Assembly: GCA_030532825.1 (NCBI GenBank)
Contig: JAUNKK010000029.1
Coordinates: forward strand, 1-32,109
DNA length: 32,109 bases
DNA from: Propionibacteriaceae bacterium
GTDB taxonomy: Bacteria; Actinomycetota; Actinomycetes; Propionibacteriales; Propionibacteriaceae
Reading direction: 5' to 3'
The notes beneath the pieces were generated by a model. It saw only the letters and a program-made list of their open reading frames with translations, did not search any database and was not told the origin of the DNA. This document shows, piece by piece, positions 9,168-16,949 of the stretch (within the stretch, counting starts at the first letter, position 1; every line of letters starts with the position of its first letter). The position numbers and the translations under genes were made by a program.

Positions 9168-10123
9168 GATGCCTCCTTGATCCGGGTTGCCGCACGGAGC
9201 CGGGCCGACGCCGCACGCGGGTTGCTCGCGATCTCCTGCGGGCTGGGCTTCTCAGCACCACGCGTGAGGAGTTCGAATTGTGCTTTGAGGTGGTCGGGGA
9301 CCACGGGCATATCCCGCGGGGCCTGGTCGGCGGCCAGGGCCGCGAAGCCCTGTTTGACCTGCCGGTCCTCCAGCGAGTGGTAGCTCAGCACGGCGATCCG
9401 GCCCCCCACGGTGAGGCGCCGCAACGCAGCCGGGATGGCGCGCGCGAGCACCCTCAGCTCGTCGTTGACCTCAATCCGCAGGGCCTGGAATGTGCGCTTG
9501 GCGGGGTGGCTGCCAGCATGGCGTGCCGCTGTGGGGATTGCATCCGTGATGACCTCGACCAGCCGGGCCGAGGTCTCGAAGGGCGCGATCTGGCGTTGAC
9601 TCACGATGGCGTCAACGATCCGCGGGGCGAAGCGTTCCTCGCCGTAGCCACGCAGAATGCGGAGCAGGTCCGGCGGGGAACTGGTGTTCAGCACGTCCGC
9701 CGCCGTCGGCCCAACTCCTGGAGTCATGCGCATGTCGAGCGGCGCGTCCACCCGGTAGGCAAAGCCCCGATGCTCCCGGTCAATCTGAAGGGAGCTCAGT
9801 CCGAGGTCCGCCAAGATGGCATGCGCATGGCCCACCCCAAGGTTGTCGAGGACCTCTGGTAGCTCGTCGTAGACGGCCTGCACCAGCGCCACTCGGTCGG
9901 CGACGCCACCGAGCCGTTCCCGCGCGATCTGGAGGGCGTCGGGGTCCCGATCAATGCCGACGAGCCGAGCTGATGGCGCAGCTTCCAGCACCGCCTGGGC
10001 GTGTCCGCCGAGACCCAGGGTCAAGTCCACGTACACCGCGCCCGGGACGTCCAAGGCAGGACGCAGCAACCCGACGATGCGGTCCAGCATGACCGGATCG
10101 TGGTGTGCGCCTGGCGCCTGCAT
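9164..10123 (-). CDS. rsmH: RsmH (MraW), 16S rRNA (cytosine-1402-N4)-methyltransferase
   Basis: S-adenosylmethionine-dependent enzyme that N4-methylates C1402 of 16S rRNA, encoded in nearly all dcw clusters. Family signatures: [14 protein letters not shown] at the N-terminus, the SAM-binding [10 protein letters not shown] near residues 37-46, [21 protein letters not shown], and [17 protein letters not shown] in the C-terminal half followed by [15 protein letters not shown] chose the ATG at 10123 (319 residues) because AAAGGACGG lies 6-8 bases upstream. An in-frame ATG at 10138 would add five residues (MKGRT) but has no ribosome-binding site. The stop overlaps the ftsL-like start. A 122-base structured gap separates it from mraZ. 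Confidence 0.96.
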   Translation of the reverse strand: MQAPGAHHDPVMLDRIVGLLRPALDVPGAVYVDLTLGLGGHAQAVLEAAPSARLVGIDRDPDALQIARERLGGVADRVALVQAVYDELPEVLDNLGVGHAHAILADLGLSSLQIDREHRGFAYRVDAPLDMRMTPGVGPTAADVLNTSSPPDLLRILRGYGEERFAPRIVDAIVSQRQIAPFETSARLVEVITDAIPTAARHAGSHPAKRTFQALRIEVNDELRVLARAIPAALRRLTVGGRIAVLSYHSLEDRQVKQGFAALAADQAPRDMPVVPDHLKAQFELLTRGAEKPSPQEIASNPRAASARLRAATRIKEAS

Positions 10124-10138
10124 TGTCCGTCCTTTCAT

Positions 10139-10245
10139 CCGTGGCTTGCGGCCCCCGAAAAAGGGGTTCCTCCACCGGAGTGGACCTGGCCTCGGGGAAG
10201 TAGGCCAGGGTCATCCCCGGTGATGGACCGCCCTCTCGGGAGTCC
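10139..10245 (-). other. Structured mraZ-rsmH intergenic region with hairpins
   Basis: This is the only sizeable gap inside the dcw cluster. It contains a perfect 8-bp stem with a 9-base loop (CCTGGCCT at 10185-10192, AGGCCAGG at 10202-10209), a 5-bp stem TCCAC/GTGGA with loop CGGA (10171-10184), and CATC/GATG arms (10212-10225). On the minus strand a CCCC-TTTTTC-GGGG hairpin lies nearest rsmH (about 10152-10165). The structures could act as a partial terminator or as an mRNA processing or stability element that sets mraZ apart from the rest of the operon. No reading frame or known riboswitch was recognised. Confidence 0.4.
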
Positions 10246-10680
10246 TCACTGCCCCAACTGGGCCAGCAATTCGGCGTCCAACTCGGCGAAGCCAGACTCC
10301 TGTTCCGCCTGGTATTCCGCCCAGTGGCCGGCGTCCCAGATCTCGGCCCGATTCATGGCGCCGATCACTACGACGTCGCGGTCCAGACCCGCGTAGGCCC
10401 GCAGGATCGGCGGGATCGTGATCCGGCCCTGCCGGTCTGGCACCTCGAAGCTGGCCCCCGCGGTGAGCATGCGCTGGTAGTCGCGGACCTGCTTCAGCGT
10501 GGCCGGAGCCGCGCTCACAGGAGCCATGAGCGCCTCGAAGGTTTCCTTCGGATAGATGGCGAGCGCACGCTCCTGCGTTCGCGTCACCACGAGCCCCCCC
10601 TCGAGAGCTTCCCGAAACTTCGCGGGGAGGATCAGACGCCCCTTTTCGTCGAGCTTCGGTGTGTGCGTCCCGAGGAACAC
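10246..10680 (-). CDS. mraZ: MraZ, transcriptional regulator of the dcw cluster
   Basis: DNA-binding protein of the MraZ/AbrB-like fold that forms ring oligomers and represses its own dcw operon in the species studied. It has 144 residues from the GTG at 10680. This start gives the family N-terminus VFLGTHTPKLDEKGRLILPAKFR; an upstream in-frame extension of 11 residues is unlike the family. The two tandem half-domains each show the D-x-x-G-R DNA-contact motif: DEKGR at 11-15 and DRQGR at 82-86. A purine-rich AGGAGAGG lies about 10 bases before the start. The repeat array just upstream (10699-10764) fits as its operator. It is the first gene of the dcw operon. Confidence 0.96.
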   Translation of the reverse strand: MFLGTHTPKLDEKGRLILPAKFREALEGGLVVTRTQERALAIYPKETFEALMAPVSAAPATLKQVRDYQRMLTAGASFEVPDRQGRITIPPILRAYAGLDRDVVVIGAMNRAEIWDAGHWAEYQAEQESGFAELDAELLAQLGQ

Positions 10681-10698
10681 CAGGGCACCCCCTCTCCT

Positions 10699-10764
10699 CC
10701 ACAAAGCCCCCACTTCGCTCCACTGGCCACCACATTACCCCACTTTCCCCCACTTTCCTTCCAC
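10699..10764 (-). promoter_or_regulatory. Array of seven GTGG elements, probable MraZ operator
   Basis: On the minus strand, GTGG (CCAC on plus) begins at plus-strand positions 10699, 10710, 10720, 10730, 10740, 10750 and 10761. The middle five are spaced exactly 10 bp apart, one helical turn, and the outer two 11 bp. Three read GTGGGG. MraZ is known in E. coli to bind direct repeats of TGGGN separated by 5 bases, that is, a 10-bp period, upstream of mraZ. Position, motif and period all match here. A TAATGT on the minus strand (10737-10732) inside the array could be a -10 box, with no clear -35. Operator identity is inference; the repeats are directly visible. Confidence 0.85.
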
Positions 10765-10799
10765 CCAAGGCGTGTTTGCCTGATGCCCTAGGCTTCAAT

Positions 10800-10815
10800 C
10801 ACGTCCGAAAACGTG
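10800..10815. promoter_or_regulatory. Inverted repeat CACGT-N6-ACGTG upstream of moxR
   Basis: A perfect 5-bp dyad with a 6-base spacer lies 24-39 bases before the moxR ATG. It could be an operator or the base of a small leader hairpin. No binding protein can be named from the sequence, and no convincing -35/-10 pair was found in 10765-10838. Confidence 0.25.
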
Positions 10816-10838
10816 TCGTTCAGTTCGTGAGGAGCCCC

Positions 10839-11810
10839 ATGACCCAGACCGCTGCCGCCCCGCTCGGCCTTTCTGAAGTGGCCGCCCTGGCCAACCGAAT
10901 CAAGCAGTCGATCGGGAGTGTCATCGAGGGCAAACCTCAGCAAATCCATATGACGGTGCTCGTGCTCCTGGCCCAGGGGCACCTCCTGCTGGAGGATGTG
11001 CCGGGCGTCGGTAAGACCGTGCTCGCCAAAGCCCTCGGCCGCTCCATCGCGGGTGAAGTGAGCCGAATCCAGTTCACCCCCGACCTTCTGCCCAGCGACG
11101 TCACGGGCGTGTCGGTCTTCAACCAGGAATCACGCGAGTTCGAGTTCAAGCCGGGGGGCATCTTCGCCAACGTGGTGCTTGGCGACGAGATCAACCGGGC
11201 CTCGCCGAAGACCCAGTCCGCCTTGCTTGAGGCCATGGCGGAGGGACAGGTGTCGGCCGACGGGCACACCTATCAACTCAAGCGTCCCTTCATGGTGGTG
11301 GCCACGCAGAACCCCATCGAAATGGAGGGAACCTATCCCCTCCCCGAGGCCCAACGGGATCGCTTCATGGCGCGCATCGAGATGGGCTACCCGGGGCATA
11401 GCGCCGAGGTCGCGATGCTGACCGCCCAGGCGGGCGGGGACCGGCTGGCCTCCGTGCGGCCCGTGACGGATGTCACCACCGTCGCCCGGGCCATCGAAAC
11501 AATGCAGGGAATCTACGTCGCCCCCGTGATCACGGACTACATCGTGCGGCTGGTGACCGCTACCCGCGAGAACCCCGAACTTCGGCTCGGTGCCAGCCCC
11601 CGCGGCTGCGTTCACCTGATGCGCGCGGCGCGCGTGGAGGCCGTGTTACAAGGCCGCGACTACGTGATCCCGGAGGATGTCTCGAACCTCGCGGTGCCGC
11701 TACTCGCGCACCGCGTGCTCCTTAGCGTCGACGCGCAGGTTGCCCGGCAGACCAACGAGTCGGTCATCAGCCGGATCGTGTCGCAGACCACGCCCCCACA
11801 CCGGAGTTGA
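10839..11810 (+). CDS. MoxR-family AAA+ ATPase
   Basis: Cytoplasmic AAA+ ATPase of the MoxR branch, thought to act as a chaperone for maturation of partner proteins; its pairing with DUF58 and a transglutaminase is a recurrent bacterial module. It has 323 residues. Walker A is VPGVGKT (54-60), Walker B is VVLGDEINRAS, sensor 1 is VVATQNPIEMEGTYPLPEAQRDRF, and the C-terminal lid contains LRLGASPRGCVHLMRAARVEA. The ATG at 10839 has GGAG five bases upstream and gives the usual N-terminus; the frame is open further upstream but that part crosses the mraZ operator. The DUF58 gene follows two bases after the stop. The substrate is unknown. Confidence 0.93.
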   Translation: MTQTAAAPLGLSEVAALANRIKQSIGSVIEGKPQQIHMTVLVLLAQGHLLLEDVPGVGKTVLAKALGRSIAGEVSRIQFTPDLLPSDVTGVSVFNQESREFEFKPGGIFANVVLGDEINRASPKTQSALLEAMAEGQVSADGHTYQLKRPFMVVATQNPIEMEGTYPLPEAQRDRFMARIEMGYPGHSAEVAMLTAQAGGDRLASVRPVTDVTTVARAIETMQGIYVAPVITDYIVRLVTATRENPELRLGASPRGCVHLMRAARVEAVLQGRDYVIPEDVSNLAVPLLAHRVLLSVDAQVARQTNESVISRIVSQTTPPHRS

Positions 11811-11812
11811 GA

Positions 11813-13060
11813 ATGCGGGGATTCCGCTTCGGTCTGACGGGGCGCGGGTTGGCTCTCGTCATCGCGGGCGCACTGCTCGGCGGTGGGGCCGCCTACATCG
11901 GCGAACCCGACCTTGCCTGGCTCGGGGTGTTCCTCGCCGCGCTTCCCCTGGTTGGGCTCATTATCGTGCTGTGCCTGCCCCCACGACTCGCCGGTGAACG
12001 CTCCGTCGCCCCCGAGTCGGTACCTCTCGGGGAAACAGCGCGCGTCCACCTTGTGGTGACCAGTTCCCGCACGGCCTCCTTCTCTTCGCTGGATTTCCGC
12101 GACCTGATACCTGATCCTCTTGGGCAAGACGCACGCTTCGAGTTGACCCGCGGGCTTGGCCGATGGCGGCAAGCCGCAGGCTATGACGTGGCCGCAGGAC
12201 AGCGGGGCCACTACCGGCTGGGCCCGCTGAAAGTCCGCAACAGCGATCCCTTCGCCGTCGCCTGGCGTAGCTGGCAGGTCCCCGGCGAGATGACCTCGCT
12301 GCGCGTCACCCCGCGGCTGTGGGAATTGCCCCTCACGAAGAACGGAGGCATTTCCGGCGCCAGCGGGGATGCTACCCCGCAGCGAATCGGCCAGGCCGGG
12401 GCCGACGATGTGCTGGTGCGTGAGCACCGGCACGGCGATGGGATGCGTCGTGTGCACTGGCGGATGAGCGCTAAGCGCGGGGAACTGATGGTGCGGCTTG
12501 AGGAGCAGCCCTGGGATCCAGCCATGGCCATCCTGGTCGACACCCGGGCAGGAGCCCATCTCGGAACCGGACCCCGTTCCACGATGGAATGGGCAATCTC
12601 CTTCACGGCCTCGCTGGCGACCGAACTACTGCAGGACCGCTTCCGCGTGAGCCTCGTCGGTGCCGAGGGCCTGATCTTCAAACCCATCCATGGCGAGACC
12701 ATGGCGCCTGGGCGCCTGCTGGCCGCCATGACGGACCTGGCGGCCTCCGGGCGTGGCTCCCTTGAGGATTGCCTGGCAGATCCCGAAGTCCTGGGGGATG
12801 CCCAGACGGTCGTCGCCTGCCTCGGGCTGCTCCAGTCGCTAGATGCGGTGGCCCTAGTGGCCGCGACCACCCGGGTGTCCCAGCTGGATGCACTGGTTCC
12901 CGACGCTCACAGCTTCGGGGTGCCCGTCGAACGCGCCACCGCTCACGATGAGGCCTGCCGGTTGCTGACCGCCTCCGGCTGGAATGTAGCCCACTATGGC
13001 CCGAACACCACCGTGCCGGAGGCGTGGCATCGCCTGACGGCGCAACGGGAGGCCCGATGA
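11813..13060 (+). CDS. DUF58 domain membrane protein
   Basis: Conserved partner of MoxR ATPases, 415 residues. Two hydrophobic segments occupy roughly residues 8-60, followed by a beta-rich extracytoplasmic or peripheral part and then the DUF58 signature: REHRHGDGMRRVHW and the SAKRGELMVRLEEQPWD that follows it (near 205-235). After this comes a von Willebrand A-like stretch (AILVDTRAG). The ATG at 11813 is preferred: GGAG lies six bases upstream, whereas the in-frame TTG at 11807 abuts the same GGAG. The stop overlaps the transglutaminase start (ATGA). The biochemical role is not established for the family; a part in assembling envelope proteins with MoxR is inferred. Confidence 0.9.
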   Translation: MRGFRFGLTGRGLALVIAGALLGGGAAYIGEPDLAWLGVFLAALPLVGLIIVLCLPPRLAGERSVAPESVPLGETARVHLVVTSSRTASFSSLDFRDLIPDPLGQDARFELTRGLGRWRQAAGYDVAAGQRGHYRLGPLKVRNSDPFAVAWRSWQVPGEMTSLRVTPRLWELPLTKNGGISGASGDATPQRIGQAGADDVLVREHRHGDGMRRVHWRMSAKRGELMVRLEEQPWDPAMAILVDTRAGAHLGTGPRSTMEWAISFTASLATELLQDRFRVSLVGAEGLIFKPIHGETMAPGRLLAAMTDLAASGRGSLEDCLADPEVLGDAQTVVACLGLLQSLDAVALVAATTRVSQLDALVPDAHSFGVPVERATAHDEACRLLTASGWNVAHYGPNTTVPEAWHRLTAQREAR

Positions 13061-15243
13061 GAAGCCGCCGCTCCGCACTCCTGCCGCTCGTAGTATCCGG
13101 GGCGATGGTCCTGGGCATGTTGGCCCTCGGCCCGCTCACTGCGCTCCCCCTGGCCTCGGCAACCATCCTGCTTCCCCTGGCCGTTGCAGGAGTCATCTCC
13201 GCGTTCCTGGCCCTGCTGGGACTCGGACGCCTCCCATCGTTGTTGCTCGCAACGCTCGGGGCTCTAGCAGTGCTCGTCTGGTTTGGGCTGAACGCTAACC
13301 CGGCATCTGACCCACTGCAGGCCCTGCAACAGCTCTTGACCACCGGTGTCGGTGTGCTGCGCAACAGCACGCTCCCCCTACCAGCCCACCCTGCCCTCGA
13401 ATGGCTGCTGGCAACCACAGCCTTACTCCTGTGGTTTGTCGCGGACTTCCTGGTTGAGGTTCTGGAACAGCCGGCATGGTCCCTGGTCCCACTGGCGTTG
13501 CCCTTCACCATCACGGCAGTGGTAATCCCCACGGATGTGCCAGCCACCGGTTTCCTGATGGTGGCCGCCGGGTTCATCGCCGTGCTGCTGAGTGCGGGTG
13601 GTGCCGGGTTCACCAACGCGACCATCAGCTTTCACCTGTCCCGTTGGGTCGTTGGGCTCGGGGCGGCTGCCGTGGCTGCGGCCCTGGCCATCGGAGTCAG
13701 CAGCGTATTGCCGATGGGCCCGAAACAACCGTGGCTGCTCCAGGGCAACGACACACCGATCCAGCTGGGAGATCCGACGCTCGACCTGACCCGAAACCTG
13801 CATCGCGAATCCCCCGCCGACATACTCAGCTACCGCGCCAGCGACGGTCAGTCGCATTACTTGCGTACCACAGCACTAACCCGCATCACCCCCGACGGTG
13901 CCCAGCTTGAGTCCATGAGGCTTCGTTCCTCCGGGATCGGCGACGCCTATGATGCCCCTGGCAAGAAGGTGGACTTCCAGGTGTCGATGCACTTCGCATC
14001 GCAATACCTACCCGCCCCGTTCGCCCCGGAAAGCTGGGACGCGGAGGGCAGTTGGGGATTCGACCAGAACACGCTCAGCATCGTCGCAACCGGTCAGGGC
14101 GGCTCCGAGCAAACCACCAACCTGGACTATCGCACCACCGCGACCGTGCCGAATCCGAGCGCACAAGAACTAGCTGCGGCTCGTGCCGGATCGGACCCCA
14201 ACAGCGACGAGACCCGAAATGTCCCCGACGGGCTTTCCCCCCAGGTCTTGGAACTGCTGGAGGAGATCACAGCTGACGCGGCCTCGGACGGTGAGGCTGC
14301 GCTAGCCATCCAGAATTACCTGAACTCGGACCACTTCGAATATACACTCCAGGCCCCCAACGCCACCGACACCAACAGCATCAATGCGTTCCTCCTTGAG
14401 GATCGCGCAGGCTACTGCGTCCACTTCGCCTCTGCTATGACGGTGCTGGCGCGAGCCAAGGGGATCCCGGCCCGCATCGGCATCGGTTTCACGGGCGGCA
14501 CGCCTTCCGGCGACAGTTACCTGGTAACTACCGACAACATGCATGCCTGGCCGGAGTTGTACTTCGAGGGGATGGGGTGGATCGCCTTCGAACCGACGAA
14601 GGGGTTCGGATCCAGCGATACCAACTCCACGCCCAGTGCGCCACCGTCCCAGGATCCGAACGCGAGCCCGTCGGCGTCCCCGAGCCCCACCCAGACTGAA
14701 ACCGAGACCATCGCCCCCAGCCCCAGCCCCAGCCCATCGGCAGACGCATCCCCATCCACCCCGGCCAACCCGGGCTCACAGGACGCCAAAGGCGGCGGTG
14801 GACTGCTCGGCTGGGTCGGGGTGGCGCTGCTCGTCCCCCTAGTGGTGTTGGTCCCGGCCGGGATACGCACCGCCCTCAGGATGTGGCGACTGCGTTCGGG
14901 GCAGCCCCCGAACGCGCTCGCCGCCGGGGCGTGGCAAGAACTGGCTGCTACGTTCCGCGATCTGGGTTTGCCGTGGCGGACCGGTTCCCCGCTGACGGCG
15001 GTGGCACAACTGTGGAAATCTCTACCCCCATTGACCGCAGCTCATCTGGCTTCGGTGGCCGAGACGGTGCAGCGCTGTCAATACGCCCGAGAGACGCCCG
15101 CTATGGGTGGGCTGGCGGCTAAAGTCAAGGCTTTGCGCAAGGAGCTACTGGCTCGCGCCCCCAGGGGGCGGCGAGCCCTGGCATTCCTTGCCCCCGCCTC
15201 GCTCCTGCCCCGCCCCCGTCGGCGGACCCAAACCAGTGGATAG
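13057..15243 (+). CDS. Membrane transglutaminase-like protein (DUF3488-transglutaminase-DUF4129 architecture)
   Basis: 728-residue membrane protein. The first ~220 residues hold about six hydrophobic segments (DUF3488-like), followed by an extracytoplasmic region with the transglutaminase/cysteine-protease core. Catalytic Cys454 lies in AGYCVHFASAMTVLAR and His496 in NMHAWPEL; the third position is Glu in GWIAFEPT, where classical transglutaminases have Asp. A long Ser/Pro/Thr linker follows, then one more membrane segment (GLLGWVGVALLVPLVVLV) and a cytoplasmic tail similar to DUF4129. The ATG overlaps the DUF58 stop (ATGA) with GGGAGG five bases upstream. The substrate is unknown; an envelope protein or peptide is likely from topology. 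Confidence 0.9.
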   Translation: MRSRRSALLPLVVSGAMVLGMLALGPLTALPLASATILLPLAVAGVISAFLALLGLGRLPSLLLATLGALAVLVWFGLNANPASDPLQALQQLLTTGVGVLRNSTLPLPAHPALEWLLATTALLLWFVADFLVEVLEQPAWSLVPLALPFTITAVVIPTDVPATGFLMVAAGFIAVLLSAGGAGFTNATISFHLSRWVVGLGAAAVAAALAIGVSSVLPMGPKQPWLLQGNDTPIQLGDPTLDLTRNLHRESPADILSYRASDGQSHYLRTTALTRITPDGAQLESMRLRSSGIGDAYDAPGKKVDFQVSMHFASQYLPAPFAPESWDAEGSWGFDQNTLSIVATGQGGSEQTTNLDYRTTATVPNPSAQELAAARAGSDPNSDETRNVPDGLSPQVLELLEEITADAASDGEAALAIQNYLNSDHFEYTLQAPNATDTNSINAFLLEDRAGYCVHFASAMTVLARAKGIPARIGIGFTGGTPSGDSYLVTTDNMHAWPELYFEGMGWIAFEPTKGFGSSDTNSTPSAPPSQDPNASPSASPSPTQTETETIAPSPSPSPSADASPSTPANPGSQDAKGGGGLLGWVGVALLVPLVVLVPAGIRTALRMWRLRSGQPPNALAAGAWQELAATFRDLGLPWRTGSPLTAVAQLWKSLPPLTAAHLASVAETVQRCQYARETPAMGGLAAKVKALRKELLARAPRGRRALAFLAPASLLPRPRRRTQTSG

Positions 15244-15319
15244 GGTATTTTGCTGTCGCCCAGGGCACCTACAATAGGGAGGGGCGGGGAGCCCGCGAAT
15301 ACGAGGACGGGAGGCCGCG
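15244..15319 (+). promoter_or_regulatory. Candidate promoter before the DUF3040-M16 operon
   Basis: This 76-base gap contains TACAAT at 15270-15275, a good -10 match, about 45 bases before the DUF3040 start. The upstream TTTTGC (15248-15253, spacing 16) is a weak -35. It suggests the DUF3040 and M16 genes can be transcribed separately from the moxR operon, but no terminator is visible after the transglutaminase gene. Confidence 0.4.
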
Positions 15320-15703
15320 ATGGCTTTGTCTGAACAAGAGCAGAAGCGCTTGGAGCAGCTTGAGGCTTCGCTGATGGCGAATGATCCCAAGTTTGCTGAT
15401 GCCTTGCGCGGTACGCCGCAGTTCCGGGTTCACCGTCAGCGCGCTGCTTTGGCGGGCCTGGCTTTCGTTCTGGGCCTGACCGCTCTCATCGTTGGGGTCC
15501 GGATCCAGCCGATCATCTCTATTGCAGGATTCGTGGTCATGCTGGTAGCCGCCATCGTGGGGGTCAGTGCCTGGTCGCGGGTGGAAGGCCAGAGCGACGC
15601 CGCACCCCGGCCAACGAAAAAGCCCACCTCCGATACGGGTGAGGATTTCATGAGCAAACTTGAGGAACGCTGGCGCAAGCGGCAGCGCGGTGGCGACCTC
15701 TGA
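15320..15703 (+). CDS. DUF3040 small membrane protein
   Basis: 127-residue actinobacterial protein of unknown function. It begins MALSEQEQKRLEQLEASLMAN, with DPKFADALRG just after, which is the DUF3040 signature. Two membrane segments follow (about residues 42-61 and 63-83), then a charged C-terminal tail ending in KLEERWRKRQRGG. The ATG has GGGAGG six bases upstream. Genes of this family are often found beside mraZ and the dcw cluster in actinobacteria; here it is separated from mraZ by the moxR operon. The 3' end probably overlaps the start of the next gene. No enzymatic motif is seen. Confidence 0.88.
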   Translation: MALSEQEQKRLEQLEASLMANDPKFADALRGTPQFRVHRQRAALAGLAFVLGLTALIVGVRIQPIISIAGFVVMLVAAIVGVSAWSRVEGQSDAAPRPTKKPTSDTGEDFMSKLEERWRKRQRGGDL

Positions 15704-16949
15704 GGTGACTGAGTTTCAGATCTTTCGCCACCGGTTGGATAACGGACTTGAGTTGGCGGTGCTCCCCGATCCGCACTCGCCCGCCGTCGCAGTCAACCTG
15801 AGTTTTCAGGTGGGTTCCGTTGACGAGGTGCCGGGCCGCACGGGCTTTGCCCACCTGTTCGAGCATCTGATGTTTCAGGGGTCGTCCCAGGTCGCATCCG
15901 GCGAGCACATGGCCCTCATTGAAGCGGTCGGCGGTAGCGTGAACGCTTACACCTCCAGCGACCGCACTGTCTATCACGAGACCGTCCCTCCTGGAGCGCT
16001 TGAACTGGTGTTGTGGTTGGAGGCTGATCGGCTGCGGAGCCTGGCTGTTACCCAGGAAAACCTGGATACCCAGCGCGATGTGGTGATCCAGGAGAAGCAC
16101 CAGCGCTTCGATAACCGGCCGTATGGCGACATGCTGGAGGCGCTCGTCGCTCAGCACTTCGCCCCGCCGCATCCCTACGGGCACCTGCCAATCGGAGTCA
16201 TAGCGGATCTAGAAGCGGCCAGCCTGGCCGATGTCGCCGCATTTCATTCCCGGTGGTATCAGCCGACGCAGGCCCGGCTGGTGATTTGTGGGGCCGTCAC
16301 CGCCGACGAGGCCGTCACCCTTGTCGAACGGCACTTCGGAGACTTGCCGGCCGCACCATCACCCGAGCGTCCTCCCATCACGACCCCCGCTCTACCGGGG
16401 CAGACAAGGACCATGACGGGGGACGTACCGCATCCGCTGCTGCACTGCTCCTGGTTGGCACCAGCGGCCCCGGACCCCGCCCATGTGGCGCTGGAGTTGG
16501 GAATCGCCATCACCACCGAGGGGCACGCCTCTCGTCTGCACCGTCGGCTCGTGAAAGACCTCGGTATCGCCCACGAAGTCCACGGTGTCGTGCTGCCCCA
16601 CCTCCGTGCTTCCTCCATCGCCTCGGTGCTGGCGCGTCCCGCCGAGGGGGTGGCGACCGAACTGCTTGCCGAGGCGGTGCTGTCGGAGTTGGCTGGGTTC
16701 GGTGAACCCACCGAACGGGAGTTGGCCAGGGCGAAGGCACAGCAGGAACGCTCTTGGCTGGAGGCATTCGCCACGGTCGAAGACCGGGCCGACGCTGCCG
16801 CCGACGCCTGGCTCACCCACGGCGACCCGGAGCACCTGAACCGGCAGCTCGACGACATCGCAGCCGTCACCGCGGACGATGTTTCGCATGCGATGGCGAC
16901 TCGCACTGCCGCAAGCCAGCTTCATTACCTGCCGAGGACTCAGCCGTGA
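15690..16949 (+). CDS. M16 family zinc metallopeptidase, catalytic subunit
   Basis: Pitrilysin/insulinase-type (M16B) peptidase of about 419 residues. The inverted zinc motif HLFEH is intact (His55, catalytic Glu58, His59), and the third ligand lies exactly 76 residues later (Glu135 in VVIQEKHQR), fitting HxxEH-x76-E. VNAYTSSDRTVY, conserved in the family, is also present. The start is uncertain: I use the GTG at 15690, which overlaps the DUF3040 end; GTG 15705 and TTG 15660 are alternatives, and none has a clear ribosome-binding site, so coupling is likely. It overlaps the second M16 gene at its 3' end. The substrate is unknown. No signal peptide is seen, so it may be cytoplasmic. Confidence 0.9.
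   Translation: MATSEVTEFQIFRHRLDNGLELAVLPDPHSPAVAVNLSFQVGSVDEVPGRTGFAHLFEHLMFQGSSQVASGEHMALIEAVGGSVNAYTSSDRTVYHETVPPGALELVLWLEADRLRSLAVTQENLDTQRDVVIQEKHQRFDNRPYGDMLEALVAQHFAPPHPYGHLPIGVIADLEAASLADVAAFHSRWYQPTQARLVICGAVTADEAVTLVERHFGDLPAAPSPERPPITTPALPGQTRTMTGDVPHPLLHCSWLAPAAPDPAHVALELGIAITTEGHASRLHRRLVKDLGIAHEVHGVVLPHLRASSIASVLARPAEGVATELLAEAVLSELAGFGEPTERELARAKAQQERSWLEAFATVEDRADAAADAWLTHGDPEHLNRQLDDIAAVTADDVSHAMATRTAASQLHYLPRTQP

Noticed and set aside
10659-10838. 60-codon upstream extension of the MoxR gene
   Set aside because: It crosses the MraZ repeat array and part of mraZ; the ATG at 10839 has a good ribosome-binding site.
11660-12559. 299-codon minus-strand reading frame opposite moxR/DUF58
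   Set aside because: It lies antisense to well-supported DUF58 sequence; its composition is typical of a high-GC shadow frame, with no recognisable domain.
12678-13625. 315-codon minus-strand reading frame opposite DUF58/transglutaminase
   Set aside because: Antisense shadow rich in Arg, Ser and Pro, with no domain and no fitting ribosome-binding site.
14630-14780. Ser/Pro/Thr repeat stretch in the transglutaminase gene considered as a DNA repeat
   Set aside because: It is an in-frame low-complexity protein linker between the catalytic core and the last membrane segment, not a separate repeat element.
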